A stretch of 64,000 bases of DNA from SAR324 cluster bacterium (GTDB taxonomy: Bacteria > SAR324 > NAC60-12): assembly GCA_028281495.1 (NCBI GenBank), contig JANQJU010000010.1, positions 124,001 through 188,000 on the forward strand. Direction: 5' to 3'. Under the pieces are notes generated by a model, which did not search any database, had not been told where the DNA came from, and saw only the letters and a program-made list of their open reading frames with translations. Every line of letters starts with the position of its first letter. Positions within the stretch are counted from its first letter, which is position 1. This document shows, in pieces, positions 44,110-53,811 of this stretch. A program made the translations under genes and the position numbers.

Positions 44110-45501
44110 ATGCCATCCCGAACAAAAATTGCTGTATTACAAACTGGAACTTTACAAGATCAAGAAGTCTGCGTCCGAGGTTGGGTTCGGACGAAGCGAG
44201 ACTCCAAAAATTTATCATTTATCAACCTGAACGATGGCTCTGACCAAAGCGGGATCCAAATCATTGTTGATGCCAACTCCGAAGCACACGCCGCTACGGT
44301 GGAAGTGCATACAGGAGCGGCGGTAGAAGTGATCGGCATCTTGGTTGCGTCTCCGGGCAAAGGACAAAAATTTGAAATCCAAGCCACTGGATTACGTCTG
44401 TATGGCAATGCTTCTGGGGAAGACTATCCTCTCCAAAAAAAAGGGCATACTTTGGAGTTTTTACGAGAAATTGCCCACCTTCGTCCACGCACCAATACTT
44501 TTGGTTGTGTGTTTCGCGTCCGCAACGGAATTGCTTACGCGATACATAAGTTCTTTCAAGAACGGGGCTTTCTGTATGTCCATACACCGATTCTGACCGT
44601 CAGCGATGCCGAAGGTGCCGGAGAAATGTTTCGAGTCACATCTATGGATTTGGATCAACTTCCCAAAGACTCCGAAGGCCATACAGATTTTTCAAAGGAT
44701 TTTTTTGGCCGTCCAGTGAACCTGACTGTATCTGGCCAATTGAATGTGGAGACGTTTGCCTGTGCATTGAGTGATGTTTACACATTTGGCCCTACTTTCC
44801 GGGCGGAAAATTCCAACACATCCCGCCATTTGGCTGAGTTTTGGATGGTGGAGCCGGAAATGGCTTTTTATGATCTCCAAGACAACGCCACGTTAGCTGA
44901 AGAGTTTTTGAAGTATCTCATTGCCTATTGTTTGGAGCATCACTCGGAAGATCTCGCGTTTTTGCAACGGTTCTACAACAAAGAACTGCTCAAGACATTA
45001 GAACACATTGTGCAATCGAATTTTCAGCAAGTCACCTACACAGAAGCGGTCTCAATTTTAGAGAAATCCGGACAATCCTTTGAATTCCCAGTCAAGTGGG
45101 GGGTGGATCTGCAATCTGAGCATGAACGCTTTTTATGTGATCAACATTTCAAATCGCCGGTTGTGGTTGTTGATTATCCAAGAGAAATCAAAGCTTTTTA
45201 TATGCGTCTCAATGACGATGAAAAAACCGTGGCAGCGATGGATGTGTTGTTTCCCAAGTTGGGAGAGGTGATCGGAGGATCGCAACGAGAAGAGCGCTAT
45301 GACGTTTTGGAGCAACGCCTGCAAAAAGCTGGTGCAGAAGAACAGGATTATTGGTGGTATCTGGATTTACGTCGATATGGAACAGCTCCCCATTCTGGTT
45401 TTGGCCTGGGGTTTGAGCGTTTTGTGCAATTTGTGACAGGCATGGGCAACATTCGGGATGTGATCCCATTTCCTCGAGTGCCTCACAATGCTTCCTTTTA
45501 A
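44110..45501 (+). CDS. asnS: Asparaginyl-tRNA synthetase
   Basis: A 463-aa class IIb synthetase. N-terminal OB-fold anticodon domain ([23 protein letters not shown]). The catalytic domain has motif 1 ([24 protein letters not shown]), motif 2 ([25 protein letters not shown]) and motif 3 ([15 protein letters not shown]). The HTPILT, AEFWM and PFPRVP segments identify AsnRS rather than AspRS. Complete length. Confidence 0.96.
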   Translation: MPSRTKIAVLQTGTLQDQEVCVRGWVRTKRDSKNLSFINLNDGSDQSGIQIIVDANSEAHAATVEVHTGAAVEVIGILVASPGKGQKFEIQATGLRLYGNASGEDYPLQKKGHTLEFLREIAHLRPRTNTFGCVFRVRNGIAYAIHKFFQERGFLYVHTPILTVSDAEGAGEMFRVTSMDLDQLPKDSEGHTDFSKDFFGRPVNLTVSGQLNVETFACALSDVYTFGPTFRAENSNTSRHLAEFWMVEPEMAFYDLQDNATLAEEFLKYLIAYCLEHHSEDLAFLQRFYNKELLKTLEHIVQSNFQQVTYTEAVSILEKSGQSFEFPVKWGVDLQSEHERFLCDQHFKSPVVVVDYPREIKAFYMRLNDDEKTVAAMDVLFPKLGEVIGGSQREERYDVLEQRLQKAGAEEQDYWWYLDLRRYGTAPHSGFGLGFERFVQFVTGMGNIRDVIPFPRVPHNASF

Positions 45502-45730
45502 GTTCCCGCGATGCCGCTCCACATCTTGCCTTGCTTGCTATTCCCCAAGTGATATGGCATACCTTTTGTGATTCTGAGCAGGCGGCTTCAAGTATTGTAT
45601 CTCGCCTTGTGAATTGGGAGGAATCTATCATGTTCTTGTAAAAGCTTGGTGTCGTAAGGGCGGCATAAATCATGCTTTTATTAGAATCAACCCACGTTGT
45701 TTGATCTGTTTTTAACCACCAAGGGGGCTT

Positions 45731-46870
45731 ATGGCACAGCAGTTTGGCATCATCCAAACCCTATACGAATCCAGAGAGAAAAAAGGGATTAACGTCCAGT
45801 TCAATCCTGATGCTGCGGCAGAAATCGAAACCTACATGACGGGTTTGGAAGAGATGCTTCAAACCTATAAGGATAATGAAGAAATTGTTCGGGGGTTGAA
45901 CGAAGTCAAAGCCAAGGCCAATTCTTTCCTAATTTCCCATATGCCTGAAGAAGAGATCATTGCAGAAATTCGCAAGATCACTACGATCACAGGACCGGGT
46001 GGGAAAAAAATGAACATTTCCAACTTCAGCAAAGCGAAGTCGGAACAAATCAAAGATGTGAATGCTTTCAAACAGCGCACACTCCGACGGTTGAATCAAA
46101 CCATTCAAAACTCCACCGCTTTGTTACAATGGAAACAAGACACGAAGCTGGCTGAATTTGTGACCGAATTGAAAGCCTTAGATCAAAATCAAACTGGGCA
46201 TCAGTTGGATCGGGCGGTCCGTGAGATTGTGAAAGCGGGAGGCTTCAGTGTGTATCAGAAAATCAAAGACGAATATCTGCGTGAATGGCTTAAGCCTTTT
46301 CAAGAAGAATTGGGCAAACCGATAGAATCCTTGACCCCAGAAGAAATGCAAGAAGCGATGAAGCGCATGAAAATTGTGATGAAACAACGGCTCAATGAGG
46401 GCAATTTGGTGGTGTACCCAGAAGCAGACAGTCTTAAAGATTTCAATCTCAAGGATCACGATATGGTGACCGGGCACTGCAAGGATTTCTGGCTCAATGA
46501 TCCGCTTATGGATGAATTTGTGAACTTCACACAAGCTGTGCTGAATCGCTTTACCTTCATGCTTGATAAGCAATTTCTCGTATTTCAATTTCGGAACGAG
46601 CCGTATCTCTATCTCATCGGATTTTCGCATGAATCGTTTCTCAATGCCGAGCAATCCGAAGATGGCTCGCTTTTGATTTCACCTCATGTCAAACCCATCG
46701 TCCAAGGGAAAGACGGAACTTACCGTGTTTTGAGCAAAAGCAATTTCCCTTCTGTGGGCATGTATATTGACGTTGTCAAAGATACCTTGAAACCCTTCTT
46801 TGTCGCTCTTGCTGAGAAGGTAGGGTTTGAACTTTCCAAAGAATTCAAACAGCACTTCAAAATTTTCTAA
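45731..46870 (+). CDS. Unknown cytoplasmic protein
   Basis: A 379-aa protein I do not recognise. Helical throughout the first 240 residues (many Glu, Lys, Gln; a coiled coil near 100-140), then a more globular alpha/beta C-terminus (about 250-379). No signal peptide or membrane helix. The ATG at 45731 follows AAGGGGGC. A 229-base gap separates it from asnS, and the glycosyltransferase starts three bases after its stop. Codon use resembles its neighbours. Confidence 0.7.
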   Translation: MAQQFGIIQTLYESREKKGINVQFNPDAAAEIETYMTGLEEMLQTYKDNEEIVRGLNEVKAKANSFLISHMPEEEIIAEIRKITTITGPGGKKMNISNFSKAKSEQIKDVNAFKQRTLRRLNQTIQNSTALLQWKQDTKLAEFVTELKALDQNQTGHQLDRAVREIVKAGGFSVYQKIKDEYLREWLKPFQEELGKPIESLTPEEMQEAMKRMKIVMKQRLNEGNLVVYPEADSLKDFNLKDHDMVTGHCKDFWLNDPLMDEFVNFTQAVLNRFTFMLDKQFLVFQFRNEPYLYLIGFSHESFLNAEQSEDGSLLISPHVKPIVQGKDGTYRVLSKSNFPSVGMYIDVVKDTLKPFFVALAEKVGFELSKEFKQHFKIF

Positions 46871-46873
46871 ACT

Positions 46874-47992
46874 TTGAACGTTTTAATTGGCAGCAATGTT
46901 CATTGGTGGAATGCCGAGGCCGCTTATGCGGCTGTCACGGCAGAACAGTTACAACGGGCTGGGCATCGGGTTTACGTGCTCACTCGTCCGGACACTGCGA
47001 ATGCCACCCAGCTTCAAAAACGGAACCTTCCCCTCGTCACCCATATCGACCTCAACAGCTACAATCCCTTCCGTTTGATCCAGGCCTATCATCAGCTCTA
47101 CAATTTTGTTCAAGACCATCAGATTGATATCATCAATGCCCATCGTTCCGAAGGCCTGTTTCTATATGCCTTGCTTCGTCAGCGGCATCCGCATTTCAAA
47201 CTGATCCGAACGCGCGGTACCACCCGTCCCGTGAGAGGGTCTCGTTTCAATCGGAAACTGTATGGAGATTGGATCGATTCTCACATTTTTGCCGGAGATG
47301 TGGTGCAATCACGAACCCTTCAGGCAGTCAATCTTCCTGAGTCAAAACGTCGGGTGATTTACTATCCGGTTGATCTGCCTGCTTTGCCGGTGAAACAAAA
47401 CGCAGCCTACCGCGAGGAGTTTCAAATTCCAGATGGGGCAAAAATCTTGGCAATTGTTGGACGTACCAATCCGGTGAAAGGCCATGCGCTCTTGTTCGAA
47501 AGCTTGCGTCAGTTGCTCCAGCATGCACCCGATACGGTGCTCTTAGTTTGTTATAAGCATCCCGATCCTCAGCATCCCCATTTGTTGTCATTGCAACAAA
47601 AAGTACGAGAATTGGAGATAGGGAGACAAGTACGTTTCATCGGACCTCGTGACGACATCCGAGCCATTATGGAATTTGCAGATGTCGGGGTGGTGAGTTC
47701 GGTGGATTCCGAAGTGATTTGTCGAGTGGCCGTAGAATTTTTTTCAGTAGGCACTCCTGTCGTCGCGTTTCCAACCGGGTGCTTACCGGAGATTATCCGT
47801 CCCAACCTCAATGGTGTCTTGATAGACACTCCTGCCATTGATGCCTTATCAGAAGGCTTACAAGGCCTGCTACTAGATGAACGACAGCTCACTTTGTTGA
47901 AACAGGGTGCACGAAGCGATGCTGAAAAACGGTTCAGCTATGACCACTTTTTAGCTGAGACGCTTGAAGTGTTTGAATCGGTCGTTGGTTAA
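46874..47992 (+). CDS. Glycosyltransferase, family 4 (GT-B)
   Basis: A 372-aa enzyme with two Rossmann domains. N-terminal half: NVLIGSNVHWWNAEAAYAA and a RGTTRPVRG acceptor-side loop. C-terminal donor domain: AIVGRTNPVKGH, FIGPRDDIRAIMEFADVGVVSS and the E-x7-E nucleotide-sugar motif (EVICRVAVE) followed by TPVVAFPTGCLPEII. Similar enzymes add sugars to lipid A core or cell-surface glycans. The start seems to be a TTG at 46874, because family similarity begins at once. Confidence 0.88.
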   Translation: MNVLIGSNVHWWNAEAAYAAVTAEQLQRAGHRVYVLTRPDTANATQLQKRNLPLVTHIDLNSYNPFRLIQAYHQLYNFVQDHQIDIINAHRSEGLFLYALLRQRHPHFKLIRTRGTTRPVRGSRFNRKLYGDWIDSHIFAGDVVQSRTLQAVNLPESKRRVIYYPVDLPALPVKQNAAYREEFQIPDGAKILAIVGRTNPVKGHALLFESLRQLLQHAPDTVLLVCYKHPDPQHPHLLSLQQKVRELEIGRQVRFIGPRDDIRAIMEFADVGVVSSVDSEVICRVAVEFFSVGTPVVAFPTGCLPEIIRPNLNGVLIDTPAIDALSEGLQGLLLDERQLTLLKQGARSDAEKRFSYDHFLAETLEVFESVVG

Positions 47993-48087
47993 AGGATAGT
48001 TATTTCTAGTAATTTTATTAAAATAAAAAATACTTAATATATTTTTATTTTATTTATTTGGTTTTACTAAATCAACTTATTTCTTTG

Positions 48088-48133
48088 TTGACATTATTTT
48101 GATAAAAAGTTAAGTTTTATGAAACCGGTTTCA
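48088..48133 (+). promoter_or_regulatory. Promoter and LacI-type operator of the binding-protein gene
   Basis: TTGACA (48088-48093), 17 bases, TAAGTT (48111-48116), directly followed by the 14-bp perfect palindrome TGAAACCGGTTTCA (48120-48133). The site covers the transcription start, a classic repressor position. It shares TGAAA-YCGR-TTTCA with two sites before the LacI gene at 55-56 kb. Confidence 0.65.
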
Positions 48134-48244
48134 AGAATTTATCTTAATAAATCTTTATGGAATGGATTCAATAGATTGAATTCATTGTCATTTTGAGGAG
48201 GTTATTTTAAATTTATTTAAACAAGTTCGGAAAACAAGAGGGGG

Positions 48245-49351
48245 ATGAAAAAAATATTCAGTAAATTTATCTGTATAATAATTTTTTGTTTTACAACGGT
48301 TTCTTACACTTACGCTCAGCCCATTCATGCCCTATTCATCAACCCTGATGAAGATAGCAGTTTTTGGATTTCAGTGACTGAATTCATGAAATCAGTTTCC
48401 AAGGACTTGAATATCGATTTGCAAGTTGTGTATGCAAAAAACCGTTTGGATCATGTGAAAGTCGCGAAGCAAGCGATTGTCGAGTACAGTCCTGATTATT
48501 TGCTCACGCTCTTCCAAGTAGGCACTGGCCGTCATCAGCTAGAGGCGGCGGAAGCTGCAAATGTTCGAACCTTTGTATTCAACACGAGTGTGCCACCGAG
48601 GGAGAGAGAGCGACTAGGGGTTCCTCGCCAAAAGTACAAGCATTGGATCGGGCATATGTATCCAGATGACGTGTACGCTGGATACATTTTGGCTGATTCA
48701 CTCATTCGGAAAGCCAAAATAGCGCAAACTCAGGCTAGTGATGGAAAGATTCATCTTGTGGGGATAAACGGCTCCTTGGATTCTCCGGCAACCATTGATC
48801 GGAACGTTGGATTGCAACAAGCATTGGAGCAGCATCCAGATACGATCTTGAATCAAACTGTCTACACAGACTGGTCCCATGAGGATGCATATTATCGAAC
48901 TTCCAAATTGTTGTCTCGGTACCTGGAAACCTCGGTCATCTGGACAGCCAGTGATGGAATGGCAATTGGAGCGGTTCAAGCAATTTTAGAATCTGGAAGA
49001 AAACTAGGAACACAAGTGTTCACAGGGGGTGTGGATTGGTCTCCTGAAGGGTTGGATGCTGTGAAGAATCAACAGATCCTTGGTTCTGTAGGGGGGCACT
49101 TTATGGAAGGAGGATGGTCTTTGATTTTGCTTTATGATTACCATCATGGAGTCGATTTTTCTGAAAGCATGGGGACTACAATTCGGTCTCGAATGGAAAT
49201 GGTCACTCAAGAAAATATCGAAGCCTATTATACTTTTGTGAAAGATAGTGACTGGGATGCGGTCGATTTTCGAACTTTTTCTAAGACCCTCAATCCAGAC
49301 CAATCGGATTACAACTTCAGCCTGTCCCGGATCGTTCGGTCCGACCAATGA
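48245..49351 (+). CDS. Periplasmic sugar-type substrate-binding protein (Peripla_BP_4-like), orphan
   Basis: A 368-aa exported protein (signal peptide 1-24, cut after TYA) with the two-lobed ribose/galactose-binding fold: HALFINPDEDSSFWISVTEF at the first strand, KIHLVGINGSLDSPATIDRNVGLQQAL, VIWTASDGMAIGAVQAI and FTGGVDWSPEGLDAV. No sugar-type ATPase or permease lies nearby, so it may serve a distant transporter or a chemosensory/kinase sensor. Controlled by a LacI-type operator. It converges with the DegT gene, with only three bases between stops. Confidence 0.85.
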   Translation: MKKIFSKFICIIIFCFTTVSYTYAQPIHALFINPDEDSSFWISVTEFMKSVSKDLNIDLQVVYAKNRLDHVKVAKQAIVEYSPDYLLTLFQVGTGRHQLEAAEAANVRTFVFNTSVPPRERERLGVPRQKYKHWIGHMYPDDVYAGYILADSLIRKAKIAQTQASDGKIHLVGINGSLDSPATIDRNVGLQQALEQHPDTILNQTVYTDWSHEDAYYRTSKLLSRYLETSVIWTASDGMAIGAVQAILESGRKLGTQVFTGGVDWSPEGLDAVKNQQILGSVGGHFMEGGWSLILLYDYHHGVDFSESMGTTIRSRMEMVTQENIEAYYTFVKDSDWDAVDFRTFSKTLNPDQSDYNFSLSRIVRSDQ

Positions 49352-49354
49352 TTT

Positions 49355-50554
49355 TTAGAGAGAAGGGGAGATGGTCTGGAGGACGTCGGTAATGATATCA
49401 ACAATGGTTTGACAATCTTGAATGTTAAACGTGAGTGGAATTCGCATGTCGCACATCGTAGACAGCACTTTGCGGGTGTCTGGTAACTCAGGAATTTCTT
49501 GAAGATACTGCCAACTGTCGTAGCGACTTGTGTAGCCTTTGGGTTCGGCGGCCCCAAACCAGCTTATGACAATCCCGCGTTCTCTACATTGCCGAATAAA
49601 CCCACCGATGGTTGCTTCATCAAAATCAAGCAATGAGAACTGAATAGAGCTTCCTACAAATTTTTCTTCAGAAGGACGTTGGGGAAGCCACACTCCCTCA
49701 AGTTGGCTCAATTGGTTTTCTAAAAAAGTATACAGCTCGTTCCAACGCTCGCACCTCTGATCTAAATTTTGTAATTGGGGTCTTAAAATCGCAGCTCTCA
49801 AGTTGTCCATGCGGCCGCTGTAGTTGGGAGTCTCTAGCCGAATCTGGGTGAAAACTTCAGGACCGGGAGCCGCAAGGTGATGACTATAGTGCATATAAGA
49901 ACCCGAATACATAATGGCCTTGGCAATGACCTCTTCATCATCAGTAATTAAAAGTCCGCCTTCTCCTGAATTGAGATGTTTATAAGTCTGAGTACTGAAA
50001 CAACTCACATCGCCAAAAGAACCACTTTTGCGACCCTTCCAAGCCGCCCCCATCGTATGGGCACAATCCTCGATCAGACAGATTTGATATTGATCACAAA
50101 TTTCCAATAAGTCGTCCATGTTCACGATATGTCCCCGCATGTGGGACAACATGAAGAAACGAGCCCCTGTTTTCTCAGCCTTGATTCGGAGATCGTCCAA
50201 GTTCACGAGGTAATCTTTCGTGGTTTCGACCAAGACGATCTCGGCACCGGAATTATGGATGGCTCCGGGAACGGGGGCTAACGTGAAGCTGTTGCTGAGA
50301 ACCTTATCCGACGCAGTCACACCCACGCTTCTTAAGGCGAGATGCAGGGCAAACCCTCCTGAAGTGCAGGCTAAACAAAAACGGCTGCCCATATAGTCTG
50401 CAAATTCTTGTTCAAGCAGATCTACCTCAGTGGGTTCACCATGGAGAGAATTGTATCGATGCAAACGGCCAGAAGTCATGACATCCACTGCTTTTGCAAT
50501 CGCGGCGTCTGGGATTGGTTCTTGTTGTGTGAAGAGTTTTTTGAACGTCAGCAT
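49355..50554 (-). CDS. DegT/DnrJ/EryC1-family PLP aminotransferase
   Basis: A 399-aa fold-type I PLP enzyme: CLACTSGGFALHLAL (phosphate loop), CLIEDCAHTMGA (Asp163 for the cofactor) and CFSTQTYKHLNSGEGG with Schiff-base K192. Most relatives transaminate keto-sugars; some act on small keto compounds. Last gene of a minus-strand run with the HpsN-like dehydrogenase (37 bases upstream) and the ABC importer, so it may add or remove an amino group from the imported compound. The exact reaction is unknown. Confidence 0.88.
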   Translation of the reverse strand: MLTFKKLFTQQEPIPDAAIAKAVDVMTSGRLHRYNSLHGEPTEVDLLEQEFADYMGSRFCLACTSGGFALHLALRSVGVTASDKVLSNSFTLAPVPGAIHNSGAEIVLVETTKDYLVNLDDLRIKAEKTGARFFMLSHMRGHIVNMDDLLEICDQYQICLIEDCAHTMGAAWKGRKSGSFGDVSCFSTQTYKHLNSGEGGLLITDDEEVIAKAIMYSGSYMHYSHHLAAPGPEVFTQIRLETPNYSGRMDNLRAAILRPQLQNLDQRCERWNELYTFLENQLSQLEGVWLPQRPSEEKFVGSSIQFSLLDFDEATIGGFIRQCRERGIVISWFGAAEPKGYTSRYDSWQYLQEIPELPDTRKVLSTMCDMRIPLTFNIQDCQTIVDIITDVLQTISPSL

Positions 50555-50591
50555 AGCTTATTTGAAAAATTGAGTGGTGACAGAACAGGGG

Positions 50592-51899
50592 TTACTGATA
50601 ATTTTTTTGGTCATAAACGGAGAAATCCCAGACTTGTTCTGGAAAGTATTTTTGCAATCTCCAGTCGCAAGCACGAGCGTGGCCTTCCATCCCTTCGATA
50701 CGGGAAATTCGAGATCCCACGGCACTGATGACCTTATTGGCTTCAGTACTGATTTCCTGGTAGGTCAGAATTTTCAAAAATTTATGAACACTCAAACCAC
50801 CTGAGTAATTAGCAGCCTTACGGGTGGGCAGGATGTGGTTGGTGCCGGAACATTTATCACCATGAGTGACCGTGCTGCCTTCTCCTAAGAATAAAGATCC
50901 GTAGTTGCTCAGGTTGTCTTTCCACCAATCCAAATCCTCAGCTAAAACTTGGACATGCTCAGCGGAGTAGTCATCGCTCACGGCAACCAATTCGGCGCGG
51001 TCCTGACATAAAATGACTTCGCCATAATGGTTCCAAGAGGACGAAATGACCTCATGGTTGGGCATGTCGGCAATAACTTTAGGCATCAGATCCAGGACTG
51101 CTTCACCCAATGGGCGCGAATCGGTAAAAAACCACACGGCAGAATCCAACCCGTGTTCCGCCTGAGAGACAAGATCAACTGCAATGGTCATGGGGTTGGC
51201 TGTTTTATCAGCAATGATCGCTGATTCCGTCGGCCCTGCAATCACGTCAATGCCGATCGGACCGAAGAGCATGCGCTTGGCTTCCGCGACATAACTGTTG
51301 CCGGGACCCACGATCATATCCACAGCTTTTCCGGAAAATAAGCCTTGAGCCATACTGATGATGGCATGAGCCCCACCCATCTCCAAAATGAGGTCAGCCC
51401 CGGCTAAGTCCATAGTGTAAACAGCCATTGGGTTGATGCTATCGCCACGAGGAGGGGAGCATGCGATGACAAAAGGAACGCCTGCGACTTTAGCGGTCGC
51501 AATACTCATGATGGCAGAGGCCACATGGGCATATCGACCTCCAGGTACATAGCAACCTACACAAGAGACGGGAACGATACGCTGTCCCAAACGCACTCCG
51601 GGATAGGTTTCGCACTCAAATTCTTGGATGCTTTCCTTTTGTGCTAAGGCAAAGTTTTTTACTTGTTCATAAGCAAATTGAATGTCCTCTTTTACGGATT
51701 GAGGAACCTGGGCAATGAGCCGTGACTTTTTTTCTTCTGACAGGACAAACTCCTGATCCCAATGATCCAATTGCTTGGCATACTTACGCACTGCTTCTTC
51801 ACCCTGATGTTGAATTTCCTCAAACATCGTTTTTACAGTTTGCCTGACCTTTTCATCGGTTTCGGCAACGGTTGCGGTTGCTTTTTTTAAATATTCCAT
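50592..51899 (-). CDS. HisD-family dehydrogenase, probably HpsN-like (sulfopropanediol 3-dehydrogenase type)
   Basis: A 435-aa NAD-dependent dehydrogenase of the histidinol dehydrogenase family. Zinc and catalytic residues are kept: Q246/H249 in SQAEHGLDS, E314/H315 in SAEHVQ, D348 in HGDKCSGTNH and H407 in EGMEGHARA. GDK in place of HisD's usual GDY, the EGMEGHARA ending, the lack of any his gene and the sulfonate-type importer nearby point to the HpsN side of the family, which oxidises dihydroxypropanesulfonate to sulfolactate. The substrate is inferred only. The ATG at 51899 is chosen over a TTG at 51908. Confidence 0.82.
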   Translation of the reverse strand: MEYLKKATATVAETDEKVRQTVKTMFEEIQHQGEEAVRKYAKQLDHWDQEFVLSEEKKSRLIAQVPQSVKEDIQFAYEQVKNFALAQKESIQEFECETYPGVRLGQRIVPVSCVGCYVPGGRYAHVASAIMSIATAKVAGVPFVIACSPPRGDSINPMAVYTMDLAGADLILEMGGAHAIISMAQGLFSGKAVDMIVGPGNSYVAEAKRMLFGPIGIDVIAGPTESAIIADKTANPMTIAVDLVSQAEHGLDSAVWFFTDSRPLGEAVLDLMPKVIADMPNHEVISSSWNHYGEVILCQDRAELVAVSDDYSAEHVQVLAEDLDWWKDNLSNYGSLFLGEGSTVTHGDKCSGTNHILPTRKAANYSGGLSVHKFLKILTYQEISTEANKVISAVGSRISRIEGMEGHARACDWRLQKYFPEQVWDFSVYDQKNYQ

Positions 51900-51941
51900 C
51901 TCAATCAATACGGTGTGAGTAGTTTAGAATGCTGAACTTTT

Positions 51942-52006
51942 CATACGGAAGTCCGCCGCCCGATTCGCTTACGCCTGAAGTGGCGATGACAGGGGACCTC
52001 CGTATG
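51942..52006. other. Intercistronic palindromic element
   Basis: Arms CATACGGAAGTCC (51942-51954) and GGACCTCCGTATG (51994-52006) pair at 12 of 13 positions; CGCC/GGCG forms an inner stem. It sits between the ABC ATPase and dehydrogenase genes and would fold in the minus-strand transcript. It resembles the element at 6482-6551. Confidence 0.6.
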
Positions 52007-52021
52007 AGGTGCCGACCGAAT

Positions 52022-52789
52022 TTAATGTTGTTCCACGATGGCTTTGACTGCGCGTTGACGCATCTCGATAAATCGTGGTTCTGTTTTAAGCTCTCTCGCC
52101 ATCTGCAAATCGCCATCGAGAGGAAATTCTTTGGAAAACGGCAAATCGATGATCTCCTTGATTTCGCCGGGTTTGGCTTTGAGAATCACCAATCGGCTCG
52201 ATAGCAAGATCGCTTCTTCGATGTCATGAGTGATGAAGACCACGGTTTTCTGAGTTTGTTTCCAGATCTTCATCAATTGAAGTTCCATATCTTCACGGGT
52301 CAACGCATCGAGTGCACCAAACGGCTCATCCATCAACAGGATTTCGGGATCATTCACCAAGGCTCGAACAATGGCGACCCTTTGGCGCATTCCACCCGAA
52401 AGATTGAAGGTGGCCGTATTCCGAAAATCCGAAAGTCCTGCCAGTTTAATGAATTCATCTGCTCGTGCTTCTCGCTTTTCTTTGGAGATGCCTTGCATTT
52501 TGAGACCAAAGGAGGCGTTTCCCATCACATCTAACCAAGGGAATAGCGCATAATCTTGAAACACAACCCCACGGTCTGGGCCTGGTTGGCGAACAGTATG
52601 GCCTCCAACTCGTACCTCACCTGATGAGGCTTCGTAAAAACCCCCAATGATGCGAAGCAGCGTGGTTTTTCCACAGCCGGAAGGACCGATCACACAACAG
52701 AATTCTTTATCGGGGATTTCAAATTCAATATCTTTTAAGGCTGTGAAGGCGGCATCCCCTTTGCCAAATACTTTGCACACCTTGTCCAT
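52022..52789 (-). CDS. ABC transporter ATPase, taurine/nitrate/sulfonate type
   Basis: A 255-aa (from the first ATG) ATPase of the TauB/SsuB/NrtD class: Walker A GPSGCGKTT, Q-loop VFQDYALFPWLDV, signature LSGGMRQRVAIVRALV, Walker B ILLMDEPFGALD and switch FITHDIEEA. Energises uptake with the permease and binding protein upstream. The start is odd: a perfect GGAAGGAGG (52811-52819) lies six bases from an in-frame ATC at 52804, while the first ATG (52789) is 21 bases away. The five extra residues (IAKLE) match the usual family N-terminus, so translation may begin at ATC. Confidence 0.93.
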   Translation of the reverse strand: MDKVCKVFGKGDAAFTALKDIEFEIPDKEFCCVIGPSGCGKTTLLRIIGGFYEASSGEVRVGGHTVRQPGPDRGVVFQDYALFPWLDVMGNASFGLKMQGISKEKREARADEFIKLAGLSDFRNTATFNLSGGMRQRVAIVRALVNDPEILLMDEPFGALDALTREDMELQLMKIWKQTQKTVVFITHDIEEAILLSSRLVILKAKPGEIKEIIDLPFSKEFPLDGDLQMARELKTEPRFIEMRQRAVKAIVEQH

Positions 52790-52820
52790 TTCTAACTTAG
52801 CGATAAGCCACCTCCTTCCT

Positions 52821-53606
52821 TCACTCTTTACCTTTCCACGGTACGAAATGATTTTCCGCCATCCGTAGGAGTTTATCTAACAGCAGGCCAATGATTCCCA
52901 TCAAGATGACCCCACAAATGATCACATCTGTCCTCAGAAATTTCCTGGCATTCAATGCCATCCAGCCGATTCCCGACGTGGCGGCAATCATTTCGGAGGC
53001 AACTAAGGTGGTCCATCCAAAACCAATACCGACACGCATACCGGTGAAGATATGCGGCAACGCTCCGGGCAAAACAATATGCCAAAATAATTTGGGGCCT
53101 TTGGCACCCAGTGTTTGGCCCGCCCAGACTTTGGTTTGGGTGATGGCATGGATTCCAGAGATCGTGTTGATGGTAATGACCGGAAAGATCGCGATGAAAA
53201 TGATGGCGACTTTCGACAATTCTCCAATCCCCAACCAAATAATGAACAAGGGGATTAAGGCGATGGGGGGAACAGGACGATAGAGTTCAATAATAGGATC
53301 TATCGCTGCATCAAGGACGGGATACATGGCCATGACGAGTCCTAGCCCGATACCAAATATACAGGCTGCTAGAAAAGCCAAGAGTACCCGCATTAAGCTG
53401 AGTGCAATGTGCTCAAAGAGAGCAATGCCGCCATAACCTTCCGTAAATAACTCGAAAAACGAATCGGTAATACCACCGGGGGACGGCAAAAAAAGTGGTG
53501 GTAGCAATTGGAAAACGCTAGTGAGCAAATACCAAACAAAAATTCCTAACGAGATTGAATAAACTCCAATTGCGGCTCTACTGTTATATTTAAAATGATG
53601 TTTCAC
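52821..53606 (-). CDS. ABC transporter permease, taurine/nitrate/sulfonate type
   Basis: A 261-aa inner-membrane permease with about six helices (BPD_transp_1 fold). The ATPase-contact loop is GAKGPKLFWHIVLPGALPHI with the EAA-like G after it, and IYRPVPPIALIPLFIIWLGIG-type residues precede it, as in TauC/SsuC. The GTG at 53606 follows AGGAGG. Cotranscribed with the ATPase; 31 bases separate the two frames. Confidence 0.93.
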   Translation of the reverse strand: MKHHFKYNSRAAIGVYSISLGIFVWYLLTSVFQLLPPLFLPSPGGITDSFFELFTEGYGGIALFEHIALSLMRVLLAFLAACIFGIGLGLVMAMYPVLDAAIDPIIELYRPVPPIALIPLFIIWLGIGELSKVAIIFIAIFPVITINTISGIHAITQTKVWAGQTLGAKGPKLFWHIVLPGALPHIFTGMRVGIGFGWTTLVASEMIAATSGIGWMALNARKFLRTDVIICGVILMGIIGLLLDKLLRMAENHFVPWKGKE

Positions 53607-53694
53607 AACGGCCTCCTATTTGTAGTCTGTGGTAAAAGTCATTGGTTTTGCTGCAAGAAAGCAACAAACTTGATTACAGTATGAAAATAATTGT

Positions 53695-53765
53695 GCAGTT
53701 AGGTGAAGTAATCAAACTAGCAAAAAACGAACTCACCGGAGAGCACACCGAATTCACCTAACTGC
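53695..53765. repeat. 13-bp perfect inverted repeat between permease and binding-protein genes
   Basis: GCAGTTAGGTGAA (53695-53707) and TTCACCTAACTGC (53753-53765) flank 45 bases. In the transcript this hairpin lies just after the binding-protein gene and before the permease, where stem-loops often raise the level of binding-protein mRNA. Confidence 0.7.
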
Positions 53766-53811
53766 GGGGGGTCATACAGTAATTGAGAATTGACTCAGAG
53801 CCACAGAACAA

